Shown here piece after piece: positions 23,784 to 33,954 of a stretch of DNA of 64,000 bases (positions are counted from its first letter, which is position 1; every line of letters starts with the position of its first letter). The notes beneath the pieces were generated by a model. It had not been told where the DNA came from. It saw only the letters and a list, made by a program, of their open reading frames with translations, and searched no databases. The stretch comes from Stenotrophomonas maltophilia. GTDB lineage: Bacteria > Pseudomonadota > Gammaproteobacteria > Xanthomonadales > Xanthomonadaceae. Made by a program: the position numbers and the translations under genes. The DNA lies in the NCBI RefSeq assembly GCF_001676385.1, contig NZ_LYVJ01000004.1, positions 248,001 through 312,000 on the forward strand. Direction: 5' to 3'.

Positions 23784-26036
23784 ATGAAGTGGTTCCACGA
23801 TCTGCCCATCGCCCGCAAGCTGGCCGTGGGGTTCACCCTCACCACGCTGATGACCCTGGTCCTCGGCGTCTTCGCCCTGCTGCGCCTCAGTGAAGCCAAC
23901 CGGCAGCTGGGAGAAATGGCCGGCAATGACATTCCTTCGGCCCGGCACCTGGGAGAAGCCCGCTCGCAGCTGGGTGAATTCCGTACCTATGAGCTGGCCC
24001 AGCTGAGCATGCTTGACCAACCGGAAAAGGTCGCCGATTACAATACGCGCATGGACACCACGGCCCGGACCGTGCGTGACGAACTGGCCGCCTATTCGGC
24101 ATTGCCGGCACAGGCCCGGGAACGCGAACTGTACCGCGCAGCCAGCGCACAGCTGGACCGCTATTTCGCCGCCAACAAGGCCATGCGCGAGGCCGTGGCT
24201 GCCGGAGACGGCGTGCTGGCCCGGCAGATTTCCGATGAACAGTCGCGCCCTGCACGCCGCGACCTGTTCACCGCACTGAAGGCACTCAGTACGCACATCG
24301 CCGGGTTGATGGAAGGCAAGATCGCTGCGGCCAATGCCACCCACCGCAACAGCAAGATCGCCATCATCGGCTGCATCGTGCTGCTGTCGCTGGTGGCGGC
24401 CGCCCTGGCCACGGTCATTTCGCGCGCAGTCACCGGTCCGCTCGGCAAGGCCGTGCTTGCGATCCAGGCCGTCGCCCGCGGCGACCTCAGCGTCAGCAGC
24501 CAGTCCAGCAGCAAGGACGAGGCCGGCCGGATGCTGGCCGCTACCGGCGAGATGACCGCGATGCTGCGCCGTTTCTCCGAGCAGACCCAGCTGATGGCAC
24601 AGATGCATGCCGGCCCGGACATCAGCCACCGCATTCCGGAAGACTTCCCGGGCGTCTACGGCCAGCTGGCCAGCGGCATCAATACCGTGATCTTCGAACA
24701 CCTCGACGCGATCCGCGATGCCATCGACGTGCTCAACCAGTACGCCATCGGCAACCTTGCACCGGACGCGCGCCGCCTGCCCGGCAGCCGCGCGATCCTG
24801 CACGAATCGATGGATGCGGCCAAGGCCAGCCTGCTCGCGATCAATACCCAGATCCAGCACCTGGCGGCGGCGGCCGCCGCCGGCGACTTCAGCCAGCGCG
24901 GCGACGCGGAGCGTTTCCAGCATGACTTCAAGCTGATGATCGAGCACCTCAACACCATGATGCAGGTCGCCGACAGCAATCTTGGCCAGCTCTCGCAGCT
25001 GTTGTCGGCCATCGCCGAGGGCGACCTGACCGCGCGCATGCAGGGCGACTACCAGGGCGTGTTCGCGCGCATGCGTGACGATGCCAACACCACCGTCACG
25101 CAGCTGACCCGGATCGTCAGCCAGATCCAGGCCAGTGCCTCCAGCATCACCCTGGCCGCCGGCGAGATCGCCTCGGGCAACAGCGACCTGTCGCGCCGCA
25201 CCGAGCAGCAGGCCGCCAACCTGGAGGAAACCGCCGCGTCGATGGAGGAACTGACTTCCACCGTCCGCCAGAACGCCGAACATGCCCGCCAGGCCAACCA
25301 GCTCGCCATCGGCGCGCATGGCGTCGCCTCGCAGGGTGGCGAGGTGGTCGGCCAGGTGGTCACCACCATGTCGGCCATCGAAGCCTCGTCGAAGAAGATC
25401 GCCGAGATCATCAGCGTCATCGACGGCATCGCCTTCCAGACCAACATCCTGGCCCTCAACGCCGCCGTCGAAGCCGCCCGGGCCGGCGAACAGGGCCGCG
25501 GCTTCGCCGTGGTCGCCAGCGAAGTACGCACGCTCGCCCAGCGCTCGGCCGCTGCGGCCAAGGAGATCAAGGGCCTGATCGATGATTCGGTCGGCAAGGT
25601 CAACGACGGCTCGGCGCTGGTGCACAAGGCCGGCGCCACCATGGGCGAGATCGTCGCCTCGGTGCAGCGCGTGACCGACATCATGGCCGAGATCTCCGCC
25701 GCCTCGCAGGAGCAGTCGGCCGGTATCGAGCAGGTCAACCAGACCGTGGTGCAGATGGACGAGACCACCCAGCAGAACGCCGCGCTGGTGGAGGAAGCCA
25801 CCGCCGCCGCGCGTGCGATGGAAGAACAGGCCGTGCATCTGAGCGAAGCCGTGGCCCGTTTCCGGCTTGCTTCCTCGAACACCGGCGCCGCAGCACCGGT
25901 GCACGCGGCGGCATCCTCGGCGCCGCGCAGGGCGGCCGCCGCGCCGGTACCGGTCGCCAAGGCGGCGCCCGCACGCACGCAGCGTGCGGCGGTACAGCCG
26001 GCGCTGGCAACAGATGGGGATTGGCAGGAGTTCTGA
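23784..26036 (+). CDS. Methyl-accepting chemotaxis protein (4HB-type sensor, poly-HAMP)
   Basis: Transmembrane chemoreceptor, 750 residues from ATG 23784 (TGGAG upstream; an ATG at 23763 has no ribosome site). TM1 about 11-34, a periplasmic helical ligand region of about 150 residues, TM2 about 190-213, then HAMP and further HAMP-like modules to about 400 ([15 protein letters not shown]). The signalling domain has the hairpin tip [24 protein letters not shown]. The Ala/Pro-rich tail ends DWQEF, a CheR/CheB-docking pentapeptide. From about residue 403 to 683 the DNA is nearly identical to the receptor at 33955. Confidence 0.95.
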   Translation: MKWFHDLPIARKLAVGFTLTTLMTLVLGVFALLRLSEANRQLGEMAGNDIPSARHLGEARSQLGEFRTYELAQLSMLDQPEKVADYNTRMDTTARTVRDELAAYSALPAQARERELYRAASAQLDRYFAANKAMREAVAAGDGVLARQISDEQSRPARRDLFTALKALSTHIAGLMEGKIAAANATHRNSKIAIIGCIVLLSLVAAALATVISRAVTGPLGKAVLAIQAVARGDLSVSSQSSSKDEAGRMLAATGEMTAMLRRFSEQTQLMAQMHAGPDISHRIPEDFPGVYGQLASGINTVIFEHLDAIRDAIDVLNQYAIGNLAPDARRLPGSRAILHESMDAAKASLLAINTQIQHLAAAAAAGDFSQRGDAERFQHDFKLMIEHLNTMMQVADSNLGQLSQLLSAIAEGDLTARMQGDYQGVFARMRDDANTTVTQLTRIVSQIQASASSITLAAGEIASGNSDLSRRTEQQAANLEETAASMEELTSTVRQNAEHARQANQLAIGAHGVASQGGEVVGQVVTTMSAIEASSKKIAEIISVIDGIAFQTNILALNAAVEAARAGEQGRGFAVVASEVRTLAQRSAAAAKEIKGLIDDSVGKVNDGSALVHKAGATMGEIVASVQRVTDIMAEISAASQEQSAGIEQVNQTVVQMDETTQQNAALVEEATAAARAMEEQAVHLSEAVARFRLASSNTGAAAPVHAAASSAPRRAAAAPVPVAKAAPARTQRAAVQPALATDGDWQEF
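24990..25832 (+). repeat. Near-identical receptor signalling block, copy 1
   Basis: 843 bp that match 35182-36024 at all but roughly ten bases, including silent positions. The 3' three quarters also match 32636-33312. Confidence 0.9.
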
Positions 26037-26238
26037 AGCGGCGACCGGCCAAAGCCGCCCTCACGATAGGCGGCTCCCTGGCTGGGCCACGACCGGGGCC
26101 GGACCCGCTTCTGCAATGACGCAGTCCGGTCCTGCCATCCCCGAGTTGCGGAGCTGCGGCGGCCCCGGCCAGCCGCCGCAGGCACCTCATTCCGTCACAC
26201 TTTCACCACACCACTGAAGCAGTTCATTTAATTTCGTT

Positions 26239-26265
26239 TCAGATCCCGCCATCGCTCGCCGCTAT
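26239..26265 (+). promoter_or_regulatory. FliA promoter of the small exported protein and second receptor
   Basis: TCAGATCC, 11 nt, GCCGCTAT. The predicted start near 26272 is about 22 nt before ATG 26294. The -35 octamer is a weaker match than its neighbours. Confidence 0.6.
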
Positions 26266-26293
26266 CCGGTCACGGTCCTACGCGAGCGAGCCC

Positions 26294-26767
26294 ATGCCAG
26301 CCAGCACCGATTGTCCTGACACACCCACGCCCCGCTGGCGCACGCTGGCGGCACCGGCGCTGCTGGCCCTCTGGCTGGGCTGGACCCTGCCCGCACTCTG
26401 GGCCCAGGCAGCGGGCCGCGCCACTCCTGCCAGCGACTGGAATGCCGGGCAGATCCTCGCGCAGCTGCCGCCCGGCCTGCTTGCCGACAGCGGGCGCCAG
26501 CCCCTGCTGCTGCGCTCGCCTTCGTCCTGCGGCTGTGCCAGCGCACCGGCCTTGCCGGCCGGCCTCAGTGTCCGTGCCGGCACGCCCTCCCTGCCCTTTG
26601 AATGGCTGGTGCTGCACGAACAGCGCCTGGTCTATGCAGGCCCTGCCGTGCTCGCACCTGCCTGCGGCGGAAGTCCGTTGGCCGCTACCCATCTCGTCAC
26701 CCAGCTGCTGCGGGGCGCTCATGCGCCCGTCGTGCTGTCCGACCATTGCCCATGCCACAAGGAGTAG
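26294..26767 (+). CDS. Small exported Cys-rich protein of unknown function, coupled to a receptor
   Basis: Not recognised with certainty. 157 residues: a hydrophobic helix at about 20-40 (LAAPALLALWLGWTLPALWAQAAG) suggests a signal anchor, with the rest periplasmic. Five cysteines after it occur as CGC in SPSSCGCASAP, a lone Cys in APACGG, and CPC in the last residues DHCPCHKE, suggesting metal binding or a thioredoxin-like (DUF6436-type) fold; this is only inferred. The next gene, a chemoreceptor, starts 3 nt after its stop and its AAGGAG overlaps that stop, so the pair is one unit. Candidate accessory sensor for that receptor. Confidence 0.7.
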   Translation: MPASTDCPDTPTPRWRTLAAPALLALWLGWTLPALWAQAAGRATPASDWNAGQILAQLPPGLLADSGRQPLLLRSPSSCGCASAPALPAGLSVRAGTPSLPFEWLVLHEQRLVYAGPAVLAPACGGSPLAATHLVTQLLRGAHAPVVLSDHCPCHKE

Positions 26768-26770
26768 CGC

Positions 26771-28963
26771 ATGCACGCCCCGAACCTTCCTGCCAATGCC
26801 CCAGCCCAGCACGCTTCACCGCCCTTCCTTCGCGCGATGTCGGCAAGTGCCGACCGCCTGTTCCTGGTAGTCAGCGGTGGGCTGCTGCTGGTCTCGCTGG
26901 GCCTGGCTTTTCATGGCGGCCAATGGACACCCTGGTTGGCGGTCTCGTTGCCGGCCATGCTGGTCACGGCTGCACAGATCCAGCTGCAGCCCGGCAGCCG
27001 CCTCAGCCGCTGCACCGTCGCCCTGGCCTGGATGGTGCTGTCAGCCACGCTGATCCACCAGACCCACGGCCAGCTTGAAACCCATTTCACCGTGATCGTG
27101 CTGATCGCCCTGCTGCTGTACTACCGCGACTGGCTGCCGATCGTGGTCGCCGCCACGGCCATCGCCGTGCACCACGTGGTGTTCTACGCACTGCAGGTGC
27201 GTGGCCTGCCCTACCCTGTCTTCGCCGCCGGCAGCGGCCTCGGCGTGCTTGCTCTGCATGCACTCTATGTCGCCGTTGAAGCCACGCTGCTGTCCGTGAT
27301 GGCGATCCAGATGCGCCGCCAGCTGCTGCTGCTCGGCCATGATCCGCAGCAGCTGGCACAGCTCGCGCGCGGCCTCGCTGACGACCAGCCCCTACCGGAA
27401 TCACTGCAGGCCAGCCAGTTCCCACGCGATTCGCTGGCGACCGCCCTCGTCCAGGCCGGCAACCGGCTGCTGCAGCGCCGCGCCCGGGAACAGATGGCCG
27501 CGGCCGAATCACTGCGCATCCGCACCGCACTGGACGACGTCACCACTCACGTGATGATCGCCGATCGCGAACGCAACATCGTCTTCGTCAACCGGCCACT
27601 GCGGCAGATGCTGGCAGCCGCCGAGGCCGACCTGCGTCGCGACCTGCCACAGTTCAGCGCCGCCGACCTGATCGGGCGCAACATCGACATCTTCCACCAG
27701 AACCCGGCCCACCAGGCCCGGCTGCTCGATGGGCTCGCCGGCACCTGGCGTGCGCAGATCCGCATCGGCGGCCGCTGCATGCGCCTGATCATCAACCCGA
27801 TCATCGGCGAAGACGGCCAACGCCAGGGCTTCGTGGTCGAATGGGCCGATCGCACCGCCGAACTCCAGGTGGAGGAAGAGCTTGGCCGCATCGTCGAGGC
27901 CGCCGCGCAGGGCGACTTCAGCGGCCGGGTCGGGATTGCCGGCAAGGACGGCTTCTTCCTCCAGCTGGCCGAGCGCCTCAACGGCCTGCTCGATGCCAGC
28001 GCCTACAGCATCGAGCAGATCTCCCAGCTGCTGTCGGCGCTGTCACGGGGCGACCTGACGGCGCACATGCAGGGCGATTTCCAGGGTGTCTATGCGCGCA
28101 TCCGCGACGACGCCAATGCCACCGTCGCCGAACTGACCCGGATTGTCGGCCGCATCCAGGCCGCATCCACCCGCCTCACCGGCGCCGCCACGGGGCTGGC
28201 GCAGGGCAATGACCATCTCGCCAGCCGCACCGAGCAGCAGGCCGCCAGCCTGGAAGAAACGGCCGCGACGATGGAGGAACTGACCGCCACCGTGCGCCAG
28301 AACGCCGAACATGCGCGCCAGGCCAACCAGCTCGCGGTGGGCGCCGCCGACGTTGCCGGCCAGGGCGGCGCCGTGGTCAGCCAGGTGGTCAGCACCATGT
28401 CCGCCATCGAAGCCTCGTCCAAGAAGATCGCCGAGATCATCGGCGTCATCGACGGCATCGCCTTCCAGACCAACATCCTGGCCCTGAATGCCGCTGTCGA
28501 AGCGGCTCGTGCCGGCGAGCAGGGCCGTGGCTTCGCCGTGGTCGCCAGTGAGGTACGTACCCTCGCCCAGCGTTCTGCGTCCGCCGCCAAGGAGATCAAG
28601 GGCCTGATCGACGCCTCGGTCGGCAAGGTCGACGAAGGTTCGGCGCTGGTCCGCCAGGCCGGCACCACCATGGGCCAGATCGTGAGTGCCGTGCAGCAGG
28701 TCAACCAGATCATGGGCGAGATCTCGGCCGCGTCGCAGGAGCAGAGCGCAGGCATCGAGCAGGTGAACCAGAGCATCGCGCAGATGGATGCCAACACCCG
28801 CCAGAACGCCACGCTGGTGGAAGAATCCACCCACGCCACCCAGGACATGGCCGAGCAGGCCAACCTGCTGGCTGCCGCGGTAGCGCGCTTCCACCTGCAT
28901 GAGGGTGACGGCAATCCGGCGGTGATGCAGCGGGTGCGGCAGCTCGCCGGCGTCGGGCCCTGA
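26771..28963 (+). CDS. Methyl-accepting chemotaxis protein with multi-helix His-rich sensor and PAS domain
   Basis: 730 residues. Instead of a periplasmic domain, the N-terminus has about six membrane helices (30-180) with membrane-edge histidines: [11 protein letters not shown] (96-106) and [11 protein letters not shown] (132-142). This suggests a bound metal or haem, or a redox or oxygen cue (inference). A PAS domain lies at about 250-375, then HAMP-like modules, then the signalling domain ([29 protein letters not shown]). It ends QLAGVGP and lacks the WxxF docking pentapeptide of the three other receptors. Its signalling DNA is also more diverged than theirs. Confidence 0.93.
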   Translation: MHAPNLPANAPAQHASPPFLRAMSASADRLFLVVSGGLLLVSLGLAFHGGQWTPWLAVSLPAMLVTAAQIQLQPGSRLSRCTVALAWMVLSATLIHQTHGQLETHFTVIVLIALLLYYRDWLPIVVAATAIAVHHVVFYALQVRGLPYPVFAAGSGLGVLALHALYVAVEATLLSVMAIQMRRQLLLLGHDPQQLAQLARGLADDQPLPESLQASQFPRDSLATALVQAGNRLLQRRAREQMAAAESLRIRTALDDVTTHVMIADRERNIVFVNRPLRQMLAAAEADLRRDLPQFSAADLIGRNIDIFHQNPAHQARLLDGLAGTWRAQIRIGGRCMRLIINPIIGEDGQRQGFVVEWADRTAELQVEEELGRIVEAAAQGDFSGRVGIAGKDGFFLQLAERLNGLLDASAYSIEQISQLLSALSRGDLTAHMQGDFQGVYARIRDDANATVAELTRIVGRIQAASTRLTGAATGLAQGNDHLASRTEQQAASLEETAATMEELTATVRQNAEHARQANQLAVGAADVAGQGGAVVSQVVSTMSAIEASSKKIAEIIGVIDGIAFQTNILALNAAVEAARAGEQGRGFAVVASEVRTLAQRSASAAKEIKGLIDASVGKVDEGSALVRQAGTTMGQIVSAVQQVNQIMGEISAASQEQSAGIEQVNQSIAQMDANTRQNATLVEESTHATQDMAEQANLLAAAVARFHLHEGDGNPAVMQRVRQLAGVGP

Positions 28964-29036
28964 CCTGGCCGGCCTGGGCGAACCAGCGCGTCCAGGCCGG
29001 CCCGTGCGCCGCCGGGAAATCCGGAGAATCCAGCGC

Positions 29037-29063
29037 TACATAATTCCGCAACGCGGCCGATAT
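29037..29063 (+). promoter_or_regulatory. Probable FliA promoter of the PilZ gene
   Basis: TACATAAT, 11 nt, GCCGATAT. The -10 octamer is strong and the -35 octamer weak (T, A, A and final T conserved). Confidence 0.55.
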
Positions 29064-29118
29064 CCCCATCGAGCCTCGTGCCCGTGCGCGCTGGCGCCCG
29101 CCCCTGACCACAGATGCC

Positions 29119-29892
29119 ATGTCCGACGGCAATGACCCTGCAGCGCATGATGTCCACGCGGCCGACGCTTCCGACGAACGCTTCCTGGTCCGCAATCCCC
29201 GCCAGCTGCGCCAGCTGCTGCGCTCGCTGATCGACCAGCGCTCATTGATCAACGCACATATCGACGGCCGCGACCAATCTTTCCCGACCGCACTGCTCGC
29301 TCTCGACGAGGATGACGACACCCTGCTGCTGGACGGCAGCCCGCAGGAGGCCTGCAACCGTGCCGCCGAGCAGGCCGGCCACCTGCTGTGCTTCGCCCAG
29401 CTCGAGCGGGTCCTGGTGCGCTTCCGCCTGCACGCGCTGCAGCGGCTGGACAATGACGGCCATGTGGCCTTCCGCGCGCCCCTTCCCGAGGAGTTGGTGC
29501 ACCTGCAGCGCCGCGAGCTGTACCGGCTGGAGACGCCGGTCACCGACTCACCGCAGCTGCTGCTGGACGCGGGTGCCGCCGCCGCCGAGCCACTGTCGAT
29601 GCGGGTGGTCGACATCAGCGGCGGCGGGCTCGCCGTGATCGTCCCCATCGACTGCGCGGTGTTCAGCCTGCAGCGACGTTACCCGGCCCGGCTGTCGCTG
29701 CCCGATGGACCGGACCTGGACATCGAGCTGGTGACCTGCAACCTGCTGCCGCAACGGCAGCCCAACGGCATCGAGGTCAAGCGCGTGGGGATGCGGTTCG
29801 AGACCCTGCCACGCGGCGCCGACAGCGCCATCCAGCGCTACATCCTGCGCATCGACCGCCAGCGCAAGGCCCGCCGCAACGGTGAGCTGTAG
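29119..29892 (+). CDS. ycgR: PilZ-domain flagellar brake protein (YcgR type)
   Basis: Cyclic di-GMP receptor that slows the flagellar motor when c-di-GMP is high. 257 residues, with an N-terminal YcgR domain (about 20-115, [27 protein letters not shown]) and a C-terminal PilZ domain. Both binding motifs are intact: RxxxR at R132-R136 ([10 protein letters not shown]) and DxSxxG at D165-G170 (DISGGG). Placed between receptors and cheW behind a likely FliA box, it links c-di-GMP to motility output. Confidence 0.9.
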   Translation: MSDGNDPAAHDVHAADASDERFLVRNPRQLRQLLRSLIDQRSLINAHIDGRDQSFPTALLALDEDDDTLLLDGSPQEACNRAAEQAGHLLCFAQLERVLVRFRLHALQRLDNDGHVAFRAPLPEELVHLQRRELYRLETPVTDSPQLLLDAGAAAAEPLSMRVVDISGGGLAVIVPIDCAVFSLQRRYPARLSLPDGPDLDIELVTCNLLPQRQPNGIEVKRVGMRFETLPRGADSAIQRYILRIDRQRKARRNGEL

Positions 29893-29950
29893 GCAGCGCC
29901 GGGCCATGCCCGGCACAGGCGTGGACGCCCGGCCCAGCCGCTGTCGCATC

Positions 29951-29977
29951 TAAAGTCCCTCCCGGCGGCGCCGATAT
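29951..29977 (+). promoter_or_regulatory. FliA promoter of cheW
   Basis: TAAAGTCC, 11 nt, GCCGATAT; one of the best matches in the window. The predicted start near 29984 is about 35 nt before the cheW ATG. Confidence 0.8.
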
Positions 29978-30018
29978 CGAGCGTGACACCGGGACTTCCG
30001 GCGGACCAGGACCCCTCC

Positions 30019-30510
30019 ATGAATGACAAGACCAGTTCCACCGCCAGCGCCGGTGGCGAGTTCCTCAGCTTCACCCTTGGTGCCGAGCACTATGGCGTGG
30101 ACATCCTCAAGGTGCAGGAAATCCGCGGCTACGACGCCGTCACCCGCGTACCGGATGCCCCGGACTACATCAAGGGCGTGATCAACCTGCGCGGCACCAT
30201 TGTTCCGGTCATCGACCTGCGGCTGAAGCTGCGCCTGGACAACGCCCGCTACGATGCGTTCACCGTGATGATCGTGCTGAACGTGGATGACCGCGTGGTC
30301 GGCATCGTGGTCGACAGCGTCTCCGATGTGATCCCGTTGTCGGCGGAGCAGATCCGTCCCACCCCCGAATTCGGTGCTGCGGTGGATACCCGTTTCATCT
30401 CCGGCATCGGCACCCATGACGAACGCATGCTCATCCTGCTCGATATCGAGACCCTGCTCGACAGCGCCGACATGGGCCAGGCCAGCGTGATCGAAGACGC
30501 CGCCGCCTGA
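30019..30510 (+). CDS. cheW: Chemotaxis coupling protein CheW
   Basis: Adaptor between receptors and CheA. 163 residues from ATG 30019; an in-frame GTG at 29983 coincides with the predicted transcription start and is not favoured. The CheW fold is clear: EFLSFTLGAEHYGVDILKVQEI, DYIKGVINLRGTIVPVIDLRLKL, VGIVVDSVSDVIPL and FISGIGTHDERMLILLDIETLL. Confidence 0.96.
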   Translation: MNDKTSSTASAGGEFLSFTLGAEHYGVDILKVQEIRGYDAVTRVPDAPDYIKGVINLRGTIVPVIDLRLKLRLDNARYDAFTVMIVLNVDDRVVGIVVDSVSDVIPLSAEQIRPTPEFGAAVDTRFISGIGTHDERMLILLDIETLLDSADMGQASVIEDAAA

Positions 30511-30547
30511 GCCGGCGGACCTGCTTCACGTTCTGGACACGTCGCCC

Positions 30548-30574
30548 TTCAGTTCCCCCAGGCGGTGCCGATAG
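30548..30574 (+). promoter_or_regulatory. FliA promoter of the small exported OB-like gene
   Basis: TTCAGTTC, 11 nt, GCCGATAG. The predicted start near 30581 is about 65 nt before the ATG at 30647. It may also drive the receptor at 31131, for which no separate box was found. Confidence 0.65.
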
Positions 30575-30646
30575 GGGGACAGAAGCCGGTCGCGCTGGAG
30601 CGCGCAGGACCGGCCCGACCGTCACCATCCCCGGAGATACACCCCG

Positions 30647-31030
30647 ATGAAGTCCCTGCTTGCGTTCGTTTCGGCTGCTGTCCTGGCCATCACCGCGTCC
30701 CCGGCTGTTGCGCAGTCGGCCGACATGATTCCACCGGAGCTGGCACCCCGTTCGGTCGGCAAGGACGGCATGGTCTGCGGCAAGGTCGAAAAGGCCCGCT
30801 ACGCGGAAGGCTCCGAAGGCCAGCCGACCTTCCTGTACATGGGCGGCGCCTTCCCGCGCCACACCTTCTCAGCGCGCATCGCCGGCGAGAACCGCGGCAA
30901 GTTCTCCTTCCCGCTGGAAACCCTGGAAGGCAAGACCGTGTGCGTGATCGGCAAGATCCAGCGTGACGCCTCGCGCGCGGAAATCGAGGTCAGCTCGCCG
31001 GCCGGACTGAAGCTGGCCAATATCAAGTAA
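30647..31030 (+). CDS. Small exported protein, possible OB-fold, unknown function
   Basis: 127 residues. A clear signal peptide (about 1-22, AVLAITASPAVAQS) implies periplasmic location. The mature part, about 100 residues, is beta-rich: VGKDGMVCGKVEKARY, PTFLYMGGAFPRHTFSARIAG, LEGKTVCVIGKIQRD and AEIEVSSP. The repeated V-C-G/IGK-I pattern and length recall small OB-fold (tRNA_anti-like) exported proteins; the two Cys could form a disulphide. It sits between cheW and a receptor behind a FliA box, so a motility-linked role is likely, but the function is unknown. Confidence 0.75.
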   Translation: MKSLLAFVSAAVLAITASPAVAQSADMIPPELAPRSVGKDGMVCGKVEKARYAEGSEGQPTFLYMGGAFPRHTFSARIAGENRGKFSFPLETLEGKTVCVIGKIQRDASRAEIEVSSPAGLKLANIK

Positions 31031-31130
31031 TCCGCTGTCCGTCGAACCGCGCCGGCCCTGCGGTCGGTGCGGTTCCTGCTGCAACCGGGCCGATGCCCGG
31101 ACGCGTCTGCCTTAGGAGATCGCAACGCCC

Positions 31131-33506
31131 ATGCCGTGGATCAACAACCTGAAACTGATGCCGAAGCTGCTGCTGACCTTCGGCGTGCTCCTGCTGGTCA
31201 TGTTGCTGCAGGGTATCGTCGCCTACCGCGGCCTGTACTCACTCAACAACGTCACCACCGAACTGGCCGGATCGCGCATGGAAAGCATCCGCATGGCAGG
31301 CGAGATGCGCGGCATGCTGGGCGAGTACCGCAACGCGGCCTACCAGCAGCTGATCCGGGCCAGCGACGACGTCAAGGCGGACGCGCGCAGGCAGGCCGGC
31401 GAACTGCGCACCCACATGGACGAGTCGATCAAGGACTATCCAAAGCTGGTGGACAACGCGCAGCAGAAGAAGCTGTTCGATACCTTCGCCAAGGAATGGA
31501 AGGAGGCACTGGCCTCCTATGACAGCGTCACCGAGATGCTGGAGCTGGACCTGCCGGACGACGCCATCGATACCTTCGTCGGCGAGACCCGCACCAAGCA
31601 CCGCAAGGCCGCCTCCGCACTGGAGGCCTTGATCGCCGAAGACAACCGCTTGGCCCGCGCCTCGCGCGAAGCCGCCGAAACCACCTATTCGGCCTCGGCG
31701 GTGCTGATCGTGATCGCCCTGCTGGGCGGCGCCGCGCTCGGCCTGGTGCTGGTCTGGCTGTTTGCCCGCGCGCTGGTCGGCAGCGTCCGCGGTGCCGTCT
31801 CGGTCGCCAACGACGTGGCCGGCGGCAAGCTCGATGGGCACATCGACGTCAGCCGCCAGGATGAAGTCGGCGAGCTGATGCAGGCGATGCAGCGCATGCA
31901 GCGCGACCTGCGCGAGCGTATCGAGACCGACCAGGCCATCGCCCGCGAGAACCTGCGCATCCGCACCGCGCTGGATTACAGTTCGACCGGCGTGTACCTG
32001 ACCGATACCAGCAACACCATCGTCTATGCCAACCGCGCGCTGCAGCAGACACTTCTCCAGTACCAGGATGAGATGCGCCGTGAGCTGCCGGACTTCGACG
32101 CGCAGGCATCGCTGATCGGCAGGCCGCTGACGGTACTCGAGCATCGCGGCGAAATGGACCAGGCCCTGCTGGGCAACCTGAAGGCGCACGGCGTGGCGCG
32201 TCGCCCGATGCAGTATGGTGACGCCCAGTTCGCCCAGGTGGTCTCGACCATCCGCAACGATAGCGGCGACACGGTGGGCCACGTAGTGGAGTGGCGGGAC
32301 CGTACCCAGGAAGCCCAGGTCGAGGCTGAAGTCGCCCGCGTGATCGCCCAGGCTGCCGCGGGGGACCTGTCCGGACGCATCAATACCGGCGACAAGGAAG
32401 GCTTCTTCCTGCAGCTCGCGCAGCAGATCAATGGCCTTCTCGACGCCAACGCCGGCAGCATCGAACAGATCTCCGGCCTGCTCGCCGCACTGTCCCAGGG
32501 CGACCTGACCGTGCGCATGCAGGGCGACTACCAGGGCGTGTTCGCGCGCATGCGTGACGACGCCAATGCCACTGCCGCCCAGTTGAGCGAGATCGTCACG
32601 CGCATCAAGCAGTCCAGTCGTGCCATCAGTTCGGCCGCCGGCGAGATCGCCTCGGGCAACAGCGACCTGTCGCGCCGCACCGAGCAGCAGGCCGCCAACC
32701 TGGAGGAAACCGCCGCGTCGATGGAGGAACTGACTTCCACCGTCCGCCAGAACGCCGAACATGCCCGCCAGGCCAACCAGCTCGCCATCGGCGCGCATGG
32801 CGTCGCCTCGCAGGGTGGCGAGGTGGTCGGCCAGGTGGTCACCACCATGTCGGCCATCGAAGCCTCGTCGAAGAAGATCGCCGAGATCATCAGCGTCATC
32901 GACGGCATCGCCTTCCAGACCAACATCCTGGCCCTCAACGCCGCCGTCGAAGCCGCCCGGGCCGGTGAACAGGGCCGTGGCTTCGCCGTGGTCGCCAGCG
33001 AAGTGCGCACCCTCGCCCAGCGCTCGGCTGCCGCCGCCAAGGAGATCAAGGGCCTGATCGATGATTCGGTCGGCAAGGTCAACGACGGCTCGGCGCTGGT
33101 GCACAAGGCCGGCGCCACCATGGGCGAGATCGTCGCCTCGGTGCAGCGCGTGACCGACATCATGGCCGAGATCTCCGCCGCCTCGCAGGAGCAGTCGGCC
33201 GGTATCGAGCAGGTCAACCAGACCGTGGTGCAGATGGACGAGACCACCCAGCAGAACGCCGCGCTGGTGGAGGAAGCCACCGCCGCCGCGCGTGCGATGG
33301 AAGAACAGGCCGGTTACCTGAGCGAGGCCGTGTCGATCTTCGTGGTCGACGAAACCGAGGTTGCAAGCGCCCCGCGCACTGCCGCTCCGGTCCCGCGCAC
33401 GGCCGCACCGGCCGCAGCGGCCCCGGCTGCAGCGCCGGCCCGCCGCACCGCCGGCGGTCGCCCGATGGCCACCGAACTGGCCGACGGAGACTGGCAGGAA
33501 TTCTGA
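31131..33506 (+). CDS. Methyl-accepting chemotaxis protein (4HB sensor plus PAS)
   Basis: 791 residues from ATG 31131, with TAGGAG about 15 nt upstream. TM1 about 10-30; a four-helix-bundle periplasmic domain to about 185; TM2 about 188-212; HAMP; a PAS domain at about 275-395 ([29 protein letters not shown]); a second HAMP-like module ([19 protein letters not shown]); then the signalling domain and a tail ending DWQEF, the CheR-docking pentapeptide. From 32636 to 33312 its DNA is almost identical to two neighbouring receptors. A terminator follows. Confidence 0.95.
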   Translation: MPWINNLKLMPKLLLTFGVLLLVMLLQGIVAYRGLYSLNNVTTELAGSRMESIRMAGEMRGMLGEYRNAAYQQLIRASDDVKADARRQAGELRTHMDESIKDYPKLVDNAQQKKLFDTFAKEWKEALASYDSVTEMLELDLPDDAIDTFVGETRTKHRKAASALEALIAEDNRLARASREAAETTYSASAVLIVIALLGGAALGLVLVWLFARALVGSVRGAVSVANDVAGGKLDGHIDVSRQDEVGELMQAMQRMQRDLRERIETDQAIARENLRIRTALDYSSTGVYLTDTSNTIVYANRALQQTLLQYQDEMRRELPDFDAQASLIGRPLTVLEHRGEMDQALLGNLKAHGVARRPMQYGDAQFAQVVSTIRNDSGDTVGHVVEWRDRTQEAQVEAEVARVIAQAAAGDLSGRINTGDKEGFFLQLAQQINGLLDANAGSIEQISGLLAALSQGDLTVRMQGDYQGVFARMRDDANATAAQLSEIVTRIKQSSRAISSAAGEIASGNSDLSRRTEQQAANLEETAASMEELTSTVRQNAEHARQANQLAIGAHGVASQGGEVVGQVVTTMSAIEASSKKIAEIISVIDGIAFQTNILALNAAVEAARAGEQGRGFAVVASEVRTLAQRSAAAAKEIKGLIDDSVGKVNDGSALVHKAGATMGEIVASVQRVTDIMAEISAASQEQSAGIEQVNQTVVQMDETTQQNAALVEEATAAARAMEEQAGYLSEAVSIFVVDETEVASAPRTAAPVPRTAAPAAAAPAAAPARRTAGGRPMATELADGDWQEF
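32636..33312 (+). repeat. Near-identical receptor signalling block, copy 2 (shorter)
   Basis: Matches the corresponding parts of 24990-25832 and 35182-36024 with few differences. A separate 44-bp identical island occurs at 32518-32561, with diverged sequence between. Confidence 0.88.
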
Positions 33507-33528
33507 TTCCTGCCTGACCTGCTGGACG

Positions 33529-33562
33529 AAACGCCCTGGCCTTGCGCTGGGGCGTTTTCGTT
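33529..33562 (+). terminator. Intrinsic terminator after the third receptor
   Basis: AAACGCCC and GGGCGTTT pair around a 13-nt loop, followed by TCGTTT. The remaining gap to 33856 shows nothing I recognise. Confidence 0.7.
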
Positions 33563-33856
33563 TCCGGGGCAGGCGGATATCCAGCCAACGGCGGAGCCCC
33601 CCCGGGATGGGCTGTGCAGGCTGCGGCGCAGAGAGCTCCCTGCAGGCTCGGGCGCGCCTTGCTCGTGTGCGCTGTCCCGCGCACGCGGCAGGGCTGGGGT
33701 TGGGCCTCCCGCCCAATCCGTCCGAGGCATGCCCGGGACTCTTCCCGCACTCCGTGACGAACGCCCCCCCTCTGTTGCTGTTGCTTCAGAAGCCTGCGGC
33801 GCGCAGCCCCGCGGCCGCCACCGCAAGGCAACCTGAATCTGTTCGGACACCGCAGC

Positions 33857-33883
33857 TCAATCCGCTGCCTCCGCCGCCGATAA
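33857..33883 (+). promoter_or_regulatory. FliA promoter of the fourth receptor and cheRDB
   Basis: TCAATCCG, 11 nt, GCCGATAA (perfect -10 octamer). The predicted start near 33890 is about 65 nt before the receptor ATG at 33955. Confidence 0.78.
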
Positions 33884-33954
33884 CGAAACTGTCACGGCGC
33901 GTTCCGCCGCGACCGGCCAGGCGCCGCCCGCCAGACCCGAACCGGTCCTGCTCG

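Noticed and set aside
31070..31096. GCCGATGC upstream of the third receptor as a FliA box
   Set aside because: The -35 position reads CGGTTCCT, and the -10 lacks the final TA; read-through from the 30548 promoter is more likely.
31239..33716. An 825-codon minus-strand frame opposite the third receptor
   Set aside because: Mirrors the receptor coding sequence, with similar shadows opposite the other receptors because their DNA is near-identical; no recognisable protein features.
33361..33954. N-terminal extension of the fourth receptor by 198 codons
   Set aside because: The extension overlaps the end of the third receptor, a terminator and the FliA box; the protein begins properly at ATG 33955 with a membrane segment.
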